20,877 bases of DNA, taken from IMG/VR virus record IMGVR_UViG_3300030104_000669, positions 1 through 20,877 of that record. One strand, written 5' to 3'. The position numbers and the translations under genes are program-made. Numbering within the stretch: the first letter of the stretch is position 1; each line of letters begins with the position of its first letter. Positions 7,102-15,215 of the stretch are shown piece by piece. The stretch comes from a virus. The notes under the pieces were generated by a model. That model had not been told where the DNA came from and did no database searches. It saw only the letters and a list, made by a program, of their open reading frames with translations.

Positions 7102-7271
7102 GTAGCGACCCAGCTACAAGGTCGCTTTTAGTTGTAGCAGACAGACTTCACATCACAATTCAACAAGTTTTAGATATGCCTGTAAGCCATTATAATCTTT
7201 GGTTAGCTTACTTGAAAAAAGAGCAAGATGAGTATAAAAGTCAAGAGAGAATGGCTCAACATAGAAAATAA
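6748..7271 (+). CDS. Tail assembly chaperone GT (programmed -1 frameshift fusion)
   Basis: The fusion reads G codons to AAG (7096-7098), then re-reads base 7098 and continues in the -1 frame from GTA to TAA 7269-7271, giving 117 plus 57 residues, 174 in all. The T part contains LVVADRLHITIQQVLDMP and ends HYNLWLAYLKKEQDEY near its C-terminus. This matches the usual T-domain pattern of a short helix, then W-x-A-Y with acidic/Lys residues. It has no start codon of its own before residue 34 of T, so the frame is only reachable by frameshift. The tape measure gene follows 5 nt after. GT is expected to recruit the tape measure and tube protein; this is family knowledge from lambda and related phages. 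Confidence 0.85.
7092..7138 (+). promoter_or_regulatory. -1 frameshift signal: A_AAA_AAG plus H-type pseudoknot
   Basis: The heptamer is 7092-7098, directly before the zero-frame stop TAA 7099-7101. After a 5-nt spacer, stem 1 pairs AGCGACC (7104-7110) with GGTCGCT (7120-7126). The loop sequence GCTACAA (7113-7119) pairs with TTGTAGC (7132-7138) to form stem 2. Both stems are 7 bp without mismatch, with a 2-nt first loop and a 5-nt last loop. This is the classical layout of a -1 frameshift stimulator. Confidence 0.85.
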
Positions 7272-7276
7272 AGATA

Positions 7277-9124
7277 ATGGCAACACAAAAACTTAATATA
7301 GACATAGTAGCACGAGATAGGTCGAAACAAGCTTTAGGCAAATTACAAGGTAGTCTAGGAAGATTAAAACAATCAGTATTTAATTTAAGAAATGCCTTTA
7401 TTGGTTTAGGTGCTGGTCTTGTTATTAGAAATATAGTTAATACAGGAAAGCAAATTGAAAACCTACAAGTTCAATTAAAATTCTTATTTGGGTCAGCCCA
7501 AGAGGGTGCAAAAGCTTTTGATGAAATGGCAAAATTTGCATCTAAAGTTCCTTTCTCACTAGAAGAAATACAAGCTGGGTCTGGAGTATTAGCAGTTGTT
7601 AGTGATGATGCTAAAGAACTAGCAAATTTAATGAAAATTACAGGTAATGTTGCGGCAGTAACAGGTTTAGATTTTAAAACAACTGCGGAACAAATCCAAA
7701 GGTCATTATCTGCTGGTATCTCAGCCGCAGATTTATTTAGAGATAAAGGTGTTAAAGATATGCTAGGTTTTTCTGCTGGTGCGAAAGTATCAGTTGAAGA
7801 AACTGTAAAAGCATTTGAAAGAGTATTTGGAGAGGGTGGAAGATTTGATGGAGCAACAGATGAATTAGCAAATACATTATCTGGTACTTTATCAATGATA
7901 GGAGATAAAGTTTTTAACTTTAAAAGAGTTCTATTAGATGCTGGTTTCTTTTCACAACTTAAAAAACAATTTGGCGATCTTAATAAATCATTAGAAAAAA
8001 ACTCAGAAACAATGGACAAGATTGCAGTAACCATTGGAACAGTTTTAGCAGTAGGAGTTGAAAAATTAGTAAATGGTTTTAAATTTTTAGCAAAACACTC
8101 AGACGAAGTAGTTACCGCATTTAAAATTCTTATATCTTTTAAACTTGCCAAAATGTTTATTAACATTGGTAGAGCAATAATTCCTGTTGTAGCTGGTATG
8201 AGAGCCTTAGCATCATTAACAGGTGCTGGTTTAGTTTTAGTTGCGGCTTCTGTTGCGGCTACAACTGCTACTTTTTTTGCATTAGGAAAAGCAATAGATG
8301 ATGTAGAGAAAAAAATTAATTCTAATTTTGAAGCACAAAAAAAAGCATACGACCCAACTATGCTATTAGATCAACTTGGTAGCCATAAAAAAGTAACAAA
8401 AGAATTAGAAAAGCAAGAGAAAGTAATATTTAATATATTTGAATCAGATCGAAAACTTGTAAATGCAGTTAAAGAAAAAGCAACTATGGAAGAAGAAGTT
8501 TTAGAATCAATAAAAAAACAAAACAATCAATTCAGTATATCAAATGAAGTAGTAAGTGTTATAAATCAAGGAGTAAAAGGATTTGCAAACAGTATTGCTA
8601 GAGCAGTTGTTTTAGGAGAACAATTAAATGCTTCTTTTAAAGAATTAGCACAATCATTATTAATTACAATTATTCAAAAAACTATTGAACGAATAGCTTT
8701 AATGGGTATTGAAAAAATATTAGCAGAAACATTATTTAAAAAAGAAGCAGATAAAGAAAATATGATTAGAAAACAAAATACTAATCTTAAAAGACAAATT
8801 GCATTACAAGCAACTTTAAGTGCTATGTCAGGTGGTTTTGGTGGTTTCTTTAGTGGATTATTTGGAAAAGCATCAGGTGGTGCAGTATCAAAAGGTCAGC
8901 CTGTTGTTGTAGGAGAACGAGGTGCTGAAGTTTTTGTACCAAACTCATCAGGTCAAATAACACAAGCCGCTAGAGGAACAGGTGGTGGAAATGTTAATGT
9001 TAATTTTAATATTGAAGCCATAGATTCAAGTAGCTTTAATAGTGTTTTAGTAGAAAACAGAGGTATCATAACTTCAATAATAAATAATGCTTTAAACGAA
9101 AAAGGTAGGAGAGAATTAGTATAA
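7277..9124 (+). CDS. Tail tape measure protein
   Basis: At 615 aa this is the longest tail-interior protein. It starts with an N-terminal segment NIDIVARDRSKQALGKLQGS, typical of tape measures, followed by long helices. QVQLKFLFGSAQEGAKAFDE and LSAGISAADLFRDKGVKDML are TMP-like. A hydrophobic region spans about residues 293-338 (IIPVVAGMRALASLTGAGLV and onward). The C-terminus has FGGFFSGLFGKASGGAVSKG and GERGAEVFVPNSSGQI, a common tape-measure ending. Length suggests a tail near 90 nm at about 1.5 angstrom per residue. No lytic transglycosylase or peptidase domain is visible. It follows the chaperones and overlaps the next gene by TAATG. Confidence 0.9.
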   Translation: MATQKLNIDIVARDRSKQALGKLQGSLGRLKQSVFNLRNAFIGLGAGLVIRNIVNTGKQIENLQVQLKFLFGSAQEGAKAFDEMAKFASKVPFSLEEIQAGSGVLAVVSDDAKELANLMKITGNVAAVTGLDFKTTAEQIQRSLSAGISAADLFRDKGVKDMLGFSAGAKVSVEETVKAFERVFGEGGRFDGATDELANTLSGTLSMIGDKVFNFKRVLLDAGFFSQLKKQFGDLNKSLEKNSETMDKIAVTIGTVLAVGVEKLVNGFKFLAKHSDEVVTAFKILISFKLAKMFINIGRAIIPVVAGMRALASLTGAGLVLVAASVAATTATFFALGKAIDDVEKKINSNFEAQKKAYDPTMLLDQLGSHKKVTKELEKQEKVIFNIFESDRKLVNAVKEKATMEEEVLESIKKQNNQFSISNEVVSVINQGVKGFANSIARAVVLGEQLNASFKELAQSLLITIIQKTIERIALMGIEKILAETLFKKEADKENMIRKQNTNLKRQIALQATLSAMSGGFGGFFSGLFGKASGGAVSKGQPVVVGERGAEVFVPNSSGQITQAARGTGGGNVNVNFNIEAIDSSSFNSVLVENRGIITSIINNALNEKGRRELV

Positions 9125-9744
9125 TGAGTGGTGCATTTCCAATAGCAAGTTCTAAATTTGAAACAATGGGCATTAAGTCTATTCAAAGTACAATTATATC
9201 TAAATCTATAAGTGGTAAAAAATTATCAAGAACTATTGATTCTCAAAGATGGGCTTTTACTGTTTCTATAATTACAGGAAATAGATCAGATGTTTATGGA
9301 GAACTTATGGCTTTTATAGTTAAGCAAAGAAGTGGAAAAGAAAACTTTACTATTGTTCCACCAGAAATAGAAGATGCCAGAGGAAGTGAAACAGGAAGTG
9401 TTTTAGTTAATGGAGATCAATCTGCTGGAGACAACACTATTGCTATGGATGGATTTGCTGGAGATGGTGCTGGAAGGTTAAAAGCTGGAGATTTTATAAA
9501 ATTTGCTTCTCACACAAAAATTTATATGGTGGTTGCAGATGTAACAAGTTCAAGTAATGCCGCAACTGTTACAATAGAGCCACCTTTAATAGCTGATATA
9601 GCAAATAATTCAGCAGTTACTTATGACGATGTTTCTTTTACAGTTCATTTAACAGGAGATGTTCAACAATTTGGGTCAGTAGGTGCTGATAAAGATGGTA
9701 GTCTTTTATATAAATATGAATTAGATGTTGAAGAAGCCTTTTAA
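9124..9744 (+). CDS. Distal tail protein-like minor tail protein
   Basis: This 206-aa beta-rich protein follows the tape measure, the usual slot for distal tail (Dit or gpM-like) proteins. The N-terminal part includes SISGKKLSRTIDSQRWAFTV, resembling the first strands of Dit-like domains. MAFIVKQRSGKENFTIVPPE follows, then a central Gly/Asp/Ala insertion (about residues 90-155, with LKAGDFIKFASH). The C-terminus returns to strands (VSFTVHLTGDVQQFGSV). The insertion could be a small extra domain exposed on the tail surface. It has TAATG overlaps at both ends, so it is tightly coupled. A gpM assignment is position-based. Confidence 0.6.
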   Translation: MSGAFPIASSKFETMGIKSIQSTIISKSISGKKLSRTIDSQRWAFTVSIITGNRSDVYGELMAFIVKQRSGKENFTIVPPEIEDARGSETGSVLVNGDQSAGDNTIAMDGFAGDGAGRLKAGDFIKFASHTKIYMVVADVTSSSNAATVTIEPPLIADIANNSAVTYDDVSFTVHLTGDVQQFGSVGADKDGSLLYKYELDVEEAF

Positions 9745-9968
9745 TGCAATACAAAGTTAAGTATTGGATGAATGTTGATGTACTTGCTGAAGAAATAATT
9801 GATAGTGAAAATATTAATATGGATACAAACGATTTAGGAAAGTATAATGAGCCAACAAAGGATGCAAAATATAAAATTTTAGATAGTATAAAAATAAACA
9901 GAAAAAGTTACGAGAAATATGACGAGAAGTTTAACAACAGCAGTAAAGAATCATCTAGCAACAAATGA
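9744..9968 (+). CDS. Small tail-module protein, unknown function
   Basis: This 74-aa Lys/Asn-rich protein starts MQYKVKYWMNVDVLAEEI and has DAKYKILDSIKINRKSYEKY, ending in Ser/Lys. No domain is recognised. It begins by TAATG overlap with the distal tail gene and its last 50 nt overlap the start of the next gene. The strand-forming beginning suggests a folded core of about 55 residues, with the overlapped tail less conserved. Its place between the distal tail and hub-type genes suggests a tail-tip assembly factor or minor component. That is inference from position only. Confidence 0.55.
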   Translation: MQYKVKYWMNVDVLAEEIIDSENINMDTNDLGKYNEPTKDAKYKILDSIKINRKSYEKYDEKFNNSSKESSSNK

Positions 9969-10485
9969 AATTAAACCTGTTCATTTAATTACGATTGGTT
10001 TTGGAACTCCACAAAATATTACAGATTGCGTACATGATTTAACTTCAAGTGTATCAGGCTCTAGTGTTACTTATTCATCAAGCAGTTTTTTAGTAAGTTA
10101 CCCTGAAGTAGTAGAAGAAACCGACATAGGTAAGTCAAGCATATCAATAGCTTTATCAGGAGCAGATCAAACATACATATCATTAGCACTAGCAGAAAAT
10201 ATAGTTAATGATGCAGTAACAATTTATAGAGCATTTTTAGATGATAATAATGCAATTATAGCTGACCCTTTTTTATTATATAAAGGAAACATTGAAACAT
10301 ACACAATATCAGAAGATCAAACTTCATCAATATTAAATCTTAATATAGTTTCTCATTGGGCTGATTTTGAAAAAAAATCTGGAAGAAAAACAAACAATAT
10401 ATCCCAACAAAGATTTTTTAGTAGTGATGTGGGTATGGCTTTTGCTAGTGAAACTGTTTTAAATATTAAGTGGGGTAGAACATAA
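9919..10485 (+). CDS. Minor tail protein upstream of tip protein (gpL-like / DUF2163-like)
   Basis: This 188-aa beta-rich protein starts MTRSLTTAVKNHLATNEIKP and contains PVHLITIGFG. It then has SSSSFLVSYPEVVEETDIGK, KGNIETYTISEDQTSSILN and the ending HWADFEKKSGRKTNNISQQR, followed by a phenylalanine-rich segment. The WADFE-(S/G)-R-x-TN-x-x-SQQRFF pattern is a recognisable hallmark of tail-tip proteins that precede J-like hubs in marine and Rhodobacter-type phages. ATG 9919 is inside the preceding gene but matches the usual beginning, with CGAGAAAT just before it. It overlaps the J gene by TAATG. It probably joins the baseplate hub; the exact family name is uncertain. Confidence 0.65.
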   Translation: MTRSLTTAVKNHLATNEIKPVHLITIGFGTPQNITDCVHDLTSSVSGSSVTYSSSSFLVSYPEVVEETDIGKSSISIALSGADQTYISLALAENIVNDAVTIYRAFLDDNNAIIADPFLLYKGNIETYTISEDQTSSILNLNIVSHWADFEKKSGRKTNNISQQRFFSSDVGMAFASETVLNIKWGRT

Positions 10486-13400
10486 TGTTTAATTGGTTTG
10501 ATAAACTATTAGTTAAAATAGGAAAAAAAATATTAAACAGATACGCACCTAAAGGTGAATTTATTGCTTACATTAATAAAGAGGAAGAAAAAATATTAAA
10601 AAAATTAGGTGGGTATGGAAAGCCTGTAAATGAAACAGGCATTAAATCTTTTTTCAATCCTTTTAAAGCGGCAAAAAAAGTTTTTAAGTCAGCAAAAACA
10701 GTTGTTAAAATTATAACAAAATCAGTTAATTTTTTAAAAAACTTAAATCCTTATGTCGCTTTAGCAATATTTGCTATTGGTTGGTTATTTTTATCTAATA
10801 GACGACCTGATAGACCTGACTTTGGAGATAGTGATTTTAATAATTACGAAAAAGGAATATTATTAAACCATCAGTCTAACGATCAATCTATTCCAGTTGT
10901 TTATGGAGAAAGAAAGGTAGGTGGCACAAGAGTCTTTGTTGAGTCTAGCGGATCTGACAATGAGTATTTATATGTTGCACTAGCTTTATGTGAGGGAGAA
11001 ATAGAAAGTGTAGAAAAAATTTTTATTGATGAAAAAGAAGTTACATGGTCAGGTACTTTAGCAGACAATACTTTAAGAACAGTAGGGACAGGTGATGGAA
11101 ACTTTTATAAAGATAGCACAAGTTTAATTAGTGTTAAATGTCATTATGGAACTGATAGTCAAGCACAATGCGATTTATTAGGAACACTAACATCTTGGAC
11201 ATCAAACCATAGATTAAGAGGTATTGCTTATTTATCTTTAAAGTTTAAATGGAATCAAGATGCGTTTGGTGGAATACCACTAATCCAAGCGATAATTAAA
11301 GGTAAAAAAGTTGTCGCTTATAATTCTAGTTCAGTTGCACAAACTGCGGCACATTCTAATAATCCAGCTTGGTGTTTATTAGACTATTTAACAAACGAAA
11401 GATATGGAAAAGGAATACCGATAGCAAATATTGATGTACCAAGTTTTTATACTTCATCTGGAGTTTTCGATACTGATGTTACTGCTTATGGCTCAACAAC
11501 AATAGATGTTTTAGATTGCAATGCAGTTATAGATACTTCAAGAAAAGTAATTGATAATGTTAGAGAGTTAGTTAAAGGTGCAAGATCATATTTACCTTTT
11601 TCATCAGGAAAATATAAATTAATTGCTGAAACCACAGGATCGGCTTCTATAACTTTAACAGAAGATGATATTATAGGTGGATATAGTTTAGCAAGCGAAA
11701 CCAAATCAAATAAGTATAATAGAGTTATAGTTTCATTTATTAACCCAGATCGTAATTATCAAGTTGATGAAGTACAATTTCCTGAAATAGATGATAGTGC
11801 TTATGCTTCAGCAGATCAACACGCAACAATGAAAACTGCTGATGGTGGTTTTTTATTAGAGGGAAGATTTGACTTTAGTACGATTACTTCTCCATATCAG
11901 GCTTTGGAACTTGCAGAAGTTATATTAAGAAGATCAAGAGACTCAAAAGGACTACAATTAACAGTAGGGTTTGATGCTTATGATTTAGCAATAGGAGATA
12001 TAGTAAATATAACATTATCGTCTTTAGGCTATTCTGCAAAACCACATAGAGTTATAGGAATGACTTTTAATGAAGATTTTACTATTCAATTAAATTTAGT
12101 TATACATCAAGATTCACATTACACTTGGGCTACAAAAACACAAGTTGCTTCAACACCAAGTACAACTCTTCCAAATCCTTATTCTGTTAGTGCTCCAGCA
12201 AGTATTACATTATCTGACCAACTTATTGAATATAATGACGGAACTGTAATTGTAGCTTTAGATGTAGTAATAGGTGCTTCTCCTGATAGTTTTATTGATT
12301 ATTATCAAGTAGAATACAAGTTAAGTACAGACTCAAATTTTATAATTTATGCACAAGGGTCAGGATTAAATCATAGAGTTTTAAATGTAATAGACCAATC
12401 CACCTATGATGTGCGAGTAAAAGCAGTATCAACTTTAGGAGTATCATCTACTTATGTGTCAGCTTCAAGAACAATCATAGGTGCTATTTTACCACCTGAA
12501 GATGTTGAAGATTTTTCTTGTAATATTACAGGTCAAGATGCTCATTTATCTTGGAAACAAATTAGTGATCTCGACCTTGCATACTATCAAATAAGATTTT
12601 CTTCTTTAACTGATGGAACAGGAGATTGGTTAAACTCAGTAAATTTAGTTACAAAAGTTTCAAGACCAGCAACATCAATTACCGTGCCAGCAAGGGCAGG
12701 AACATATCTAATAAAGGCAGTGGATAAGCTAGGCAATTTTTCATCAAACGCAACTGCAATCGTATCAAATGTTACAAGTGCTGAAAATTTTAATGCCATA
12801 ACAACAGTAAATGAACATCCAACATTTTCTGGAACTAAAACAAATGTATCAATATCAGATGATGCTATTGTATTAAATTCAAGTGAATTATTTGATGCGG
12901 CTTCTGGTTTGTTTGATGCAAATACTACTAGATTTTTTGATTCAGGTTTAGCTAATGCAGACTTTTTACCATCAGGAAATTATGAGTTTGCAAATGTTAT
13001 TGACATTGGTGCAAAACATACAGTAAGAGTTACAGCTTCTTTAACTCAATCAGCAAGAAATCCTGATGACTTATTTGACAATCGTTCAGGGTTCTTTGAT
13101 TCAAGTGCCTCAAATTTTGATGGAGATACACCAGCTAATTGTGATGCACATTTAGAAATTGCTACAAGTGATGATAATTCAACTTATACATCTTTTCAAA
13201 ATTTTGTTATTGGTAATTATACCGCCAGATATTTAAAATTTAGAATAGTTTTAACCTCAACAGATTTAGCTTCAACTGCTGTTGTATCTGCTGTAACAGT
13301 AACAGTAGATATGCCTGATAGAATATTTAGCGGAAATGATATTGTTTCAGGAACAAGTACAAAAACTGTTACCTTTACAACACCATTTAAAACTACTGCT

Positions 13401-13550
13401 TATGCAGTAGGTATAACAATGGAAGATGCAAATACAGGAGATTTCTTTACAGTCTCTAATAAAACTGTTAATAATTTCCAAGTTTTATTTAAAAATTCAA
13501 GTGGGACAAATATTTCAAGAACATTTGATTATATTGCAAAAGGATTTTAA
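10485..13550 (+). CDS. Tail tip attachment protein (J-like host-specificity protein)
   Basis: This 1021-aa protein is the largest in the window. Residues 1-85 are basic and amphipathic. Residues about 89-104 form a hydrophobic segment (YVALAIFAIGWLFL) that could span a membrane. The hub part follows, with IPVVYGERKVGGTRVFVESS and LALCEGEIESVEKIFIDEKE near 126-172, the typical J/TipJ core. Two fibronectin type III-like modules occupy about 565-670 and 670-765. A beta-sandwich region then carries two FD-rich repeats (802-819 and 863-879). The end (NFQVLFKNSSGTNISRTFDYI) is strand-rich. It should form the tail tip that contacts the host and opens the channel. The following fibre gene begins 18 nt later with AAAAGGAG upstream. 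Confidence 0.85.
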   Translation: MFNWFDKLLVKIGKKILNRYAPKGEFIAYINKEEEKILKKLGGYGKPVNETGIKSFFNPFKAAKKVFKSAKTVVKIITKSVNFLKNLNPYVALAIFAIGWLFLSNRRPDRPDFGDSDFNNYEKGILLNHQSNDQSIPVVYGERKVGGTRVFVESSGSDNEYLYVALALCEGEIESVEKIFIDEKEVTWSGTLADNTLRTVGTGDGNFYKDSTSLISVKCHYGTDSQAQCDLLGTLTSWTSNHRLRGIAYLSLKFKWNQDAFGGIPLIQAIIKGKKVVAYNSSSVAQTAAHSNNPAWCLLDYLTNERYGKGIPIANIDVPSFYTSSGVFDTDVTAYGSTTIDVLDCNAVIDTSRKVIDNVRELVKGARSYLPFSSGKYKLIAETTGSASITLTEDDIIGGYSLASETKSNKYNRVIVSFINPDRNYQVDEVQFPEIDDSAYASADQHATMKTADGGFLLEGRFDFSTITSPYQALELAEVILRRSRDSKGLQLTVGFDAYDLAIGDIVNITLSSLGYSAKPHRVIGMTFNEDFTIQLNLVIHQDSHYTWATKTQVASTPSTTLPNPYSVSAPASITLSDQLIEYNDGTVIVALDVVIGASPDSFIDYYQVEYKLSTDSNFIIYAQGSGLNHRVLNVIDQSTYDVRVKAVSTLGVSSTYVSASRTIIGAILPPEDVEDFSCNITGQDAHLSWKQISDLDLAYYQIRFSSLTDGTGDWLNSVNLVTKVSRPATSITVPARAGTYLIKAVDKLGNFSSNATAIVSNVTSAENFNAITTVNEHPTFSGTKTNVSISDDAIVLNSSELFDAASGLFDANTTRFFDSGLANADFLPSGNYEFANVIDIGAKHTVRVTASLTQSARNPDDLFDNRSGFFDSSASNFDGDTPANCDAHLEIATSDDNSTYTSFQNFVIGNYTARYLKFRIVLTSTDLASTAVVSAVTVTVDMPDRIFSGNDIVSGTSTKTVTFTTPFKTTAYAVGITMEDANTGDFFTVSNKTVNNFQVLFKNSSGTNISRTFDYIAKGF

Positions 13551-13567
13551 AAGGAGTATAAGAAGTT

Positions 13568-14569
13568 ATGGCACAACATGATATGAATATTGCAAATCAG
13601 AGTTTTCCTGATTTTAGAACAGATTTAAATAATGCACTTTCAGCTATAAACTCAATGCACTCAGGGTCATCAAGACCAAGTGGTGCGGCGGCTGGAACAA
13701 TGTGGTTAGATACAACTTCGGCATCTTCTCCAACTATTAAGTTTTATGATGGATCAGATGATATTAGTTTTGCGACAATAGATTATTCGGCTAATACAGT
13801 AAATTTTTTAGACTCAACAGTAGTTGCAGATTTACTTGGAGATACTTCTCCTCAACTCGGTGGAAATTTAGATACTAACTCACACAATATTTTAATAGAC
13901 GATGCTCATTTTATTGGAGATGAAAATGGTCTTGAACAAATTATATTTCAAACAACTGCTTCAGCAGTTAATGAATTAGAAGTTACAAATGCGGCAACAG
14001 GTAATCCACCTATTCTCGGAGCAAGTGGAGAAACAAATGTTGATCTTCATTTAAAACCAAAAGGCTCAGGAGAAGTTGTTATAGGAACAGGTGCGGCTTC
14101 TGCTTCTTTAACTACTAAAGGAACATACGATTTAGTTTTAGATACAAATAGTGGAACGAACTCAGGAAACATTACAATAACTGATGGAGCAAATGGAGCA
14201 ATAGATTTAACAACAAATGGCACAGGAGCAATTAAATTTAATGATATGGCTTATGTTCCACAACAAGCATTAACTTCATCTTCAAATGCGGTAGCTTGGG
14301 ATGCACAAGCTAAATCTAACGCAGTTCATGTAACAACAGAAAACACGACTTTTTCTGCCCCAAGTAATGCAGTAGAGGGTGCTTTTATTTGTTTAGAAAT
14401 TAATTATAATGGTAGCCACACTATTGGTTGGAATACTGTTTTTGAATTTGCGGCAAGTACAGAGCCAACTACTACTGATACAGATGCAAAGACAGACATA
14501 TTCGTATTTAGATATAATGGTGCAGTATGGCAAGAAGTAGGTAGAACATTAAATTTAAGTGAAAGTTAA
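13568..14569 (+). CDS. Tail fibre protein
   Basis: This 333-aa Ser/Thr/Asn/Gly-rich protein has low-complexity beta structure. The N-terminal part (DFRTDLNNALSAINSMHSGS, then RPSGAAAGTMWLDTT) is a common adaptor segment of marine phage fibres. It is followed by DLHLKPKGSGEVVIGTG and repeated short strands (SGNITITDGANGAIDLTTNG), suggesting a trimeric beta-fibre shaft. The C-terminal portion (TENTTFSAPSNAVEGAFI, then a Trp-containing end) is a small globular tip. The ribosome site AAAAGGAG lies 15 nt before ATG, somewhat distant. It probably attaches to the J-like tip and helps recognise the host surface. Confidence 0.7.
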   Translation: MAQHDMNIANQSFPDFRTDLNNALSAINSMHSGSSRPSGAAAGTMWLDTTSASSPTIKFYDGSDDISFATIDYSANTVNFLDSTVVADLLGDTSPQLGGNLDTNSHNILIDDAHFIGDENGLEQIIFQTTASAVNELEVTNAATGNPPILGASGETNVDLHLKPKGSGEVVIGTGAASASLTTKGTYDLVLDTNSGTNSGNITITDGANGAIDLTTNGTGAIKFNDMAYVPQQALTSSSNAVAWDAQAKSNAVHVTTENTTFSAPSNAVEGAFICLEINYNGSHTIGWNTVFEFAASTEPTTTDTDAKTDIFVFRYNGAVWQEVGRTLNLSES

Positions 14570-14572
14570 AAT

Positions 14573-15214
14573 ATGTGGGCTTTAGTAGAAGATAATACAA
14601 TTACAAAATTAATAAATAATCCAAAAGGTTTAGTTATTGGAGATACTCGTTATTCAAAAAACATATTTTCTTTTAGATGGACAAACGAAGAAAGAGAAGC
14701 TATTGGGATTTACGAAGTAATTTTTAACGATTCAAATAAAAAAAATGATGAGTTTTATATAAATACAAATCAATCTTTTAACTATGCAGATGGACAAGTT
14801 ACCGCAAGTTATGGAAGTGCAATACCTAGACAATTAGAAGATAGTTTTTATACTCAAGAAGATATTGATCTTATTGATGTAAAATATCTTGATGGTAGAA
14901 AAGTTGGTGATTTAAAAGTCAAAGGTTTAAAATCTAAAAAAAAAGAAATTATAAAAAAACAAGCTAGTGGTTTATTAGAATCAACTGATTGGCATAATCA
15001 TAAAGCATTAGACGATGACACTTATACTATTCCAGAAAATATAAAAACTTATAGAGCAAATGTAAGAACAAGGTCTAATGAAATGGAAACTTTAATTCAA
15101 AATGCAAGTGATGTAAGTGCTTTAGAAACTCTTTATATTTATGTTAATACAGGCACAGAAGAAAATCCTGTTCATGAAAGACCATTAGGCGAGTTTCCAA
15201 CATTGGAGATTTAA
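14573..15214 (+). CDS. Fibre-associated protein with tail-fibre-assembly-like C-terminus
   Basis: This 213-aa protein begins MWALVEDNTITKLINNPKGL and has SFYTQEDIDLIDVKYLDGRK in the middle. Residues 131-185 read ASGLLESTDWHNHKALDDDT, then YTIPENIKTYRANVRTRSNE. The pattern LLxxTDW, a short acidic loop, a YRxxVR helix and a final helix is shared with tail fibre assembly/XkdW-like and DUF4376-like proteins. These often chaperone fibres or sit next to them. It lies between the fibre and the lectin-like gene, only 3 nt after the former. It could be a structural component rather than a chaperone. Confidence 0.55.
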   Translation: MWALVEDNTITKLINNPKGLVIGDTRYSKNIFSFRWTNEEREAIGIYEVIFNDSNKKNDEFYINTNQSFNYADGQVTASYGSAIPRQLEDSFYTQEDIDLIDVKYLDGRKVGDLKVKGLKSKKKEIIKKQASGLLESTDWHNHKALDDDTYTIPENIKTYRANVRTRSNEMETLIQNASDVSALETLYIYVNTGTEENPVHERPLGEFPTLEI

Positions 15215-15215
15215 A

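Noticed and set aside
7471-8166. A 231-codon open frame on the minus strand inside the tape measure gene
   Set aside because: It lies wholly within a well-supported long gene, has Ser/Pro/Leu-rich composition typical of the antisense of helical Lys/Ala-rich protein, and has no ribosome site or neighbours on that strand.
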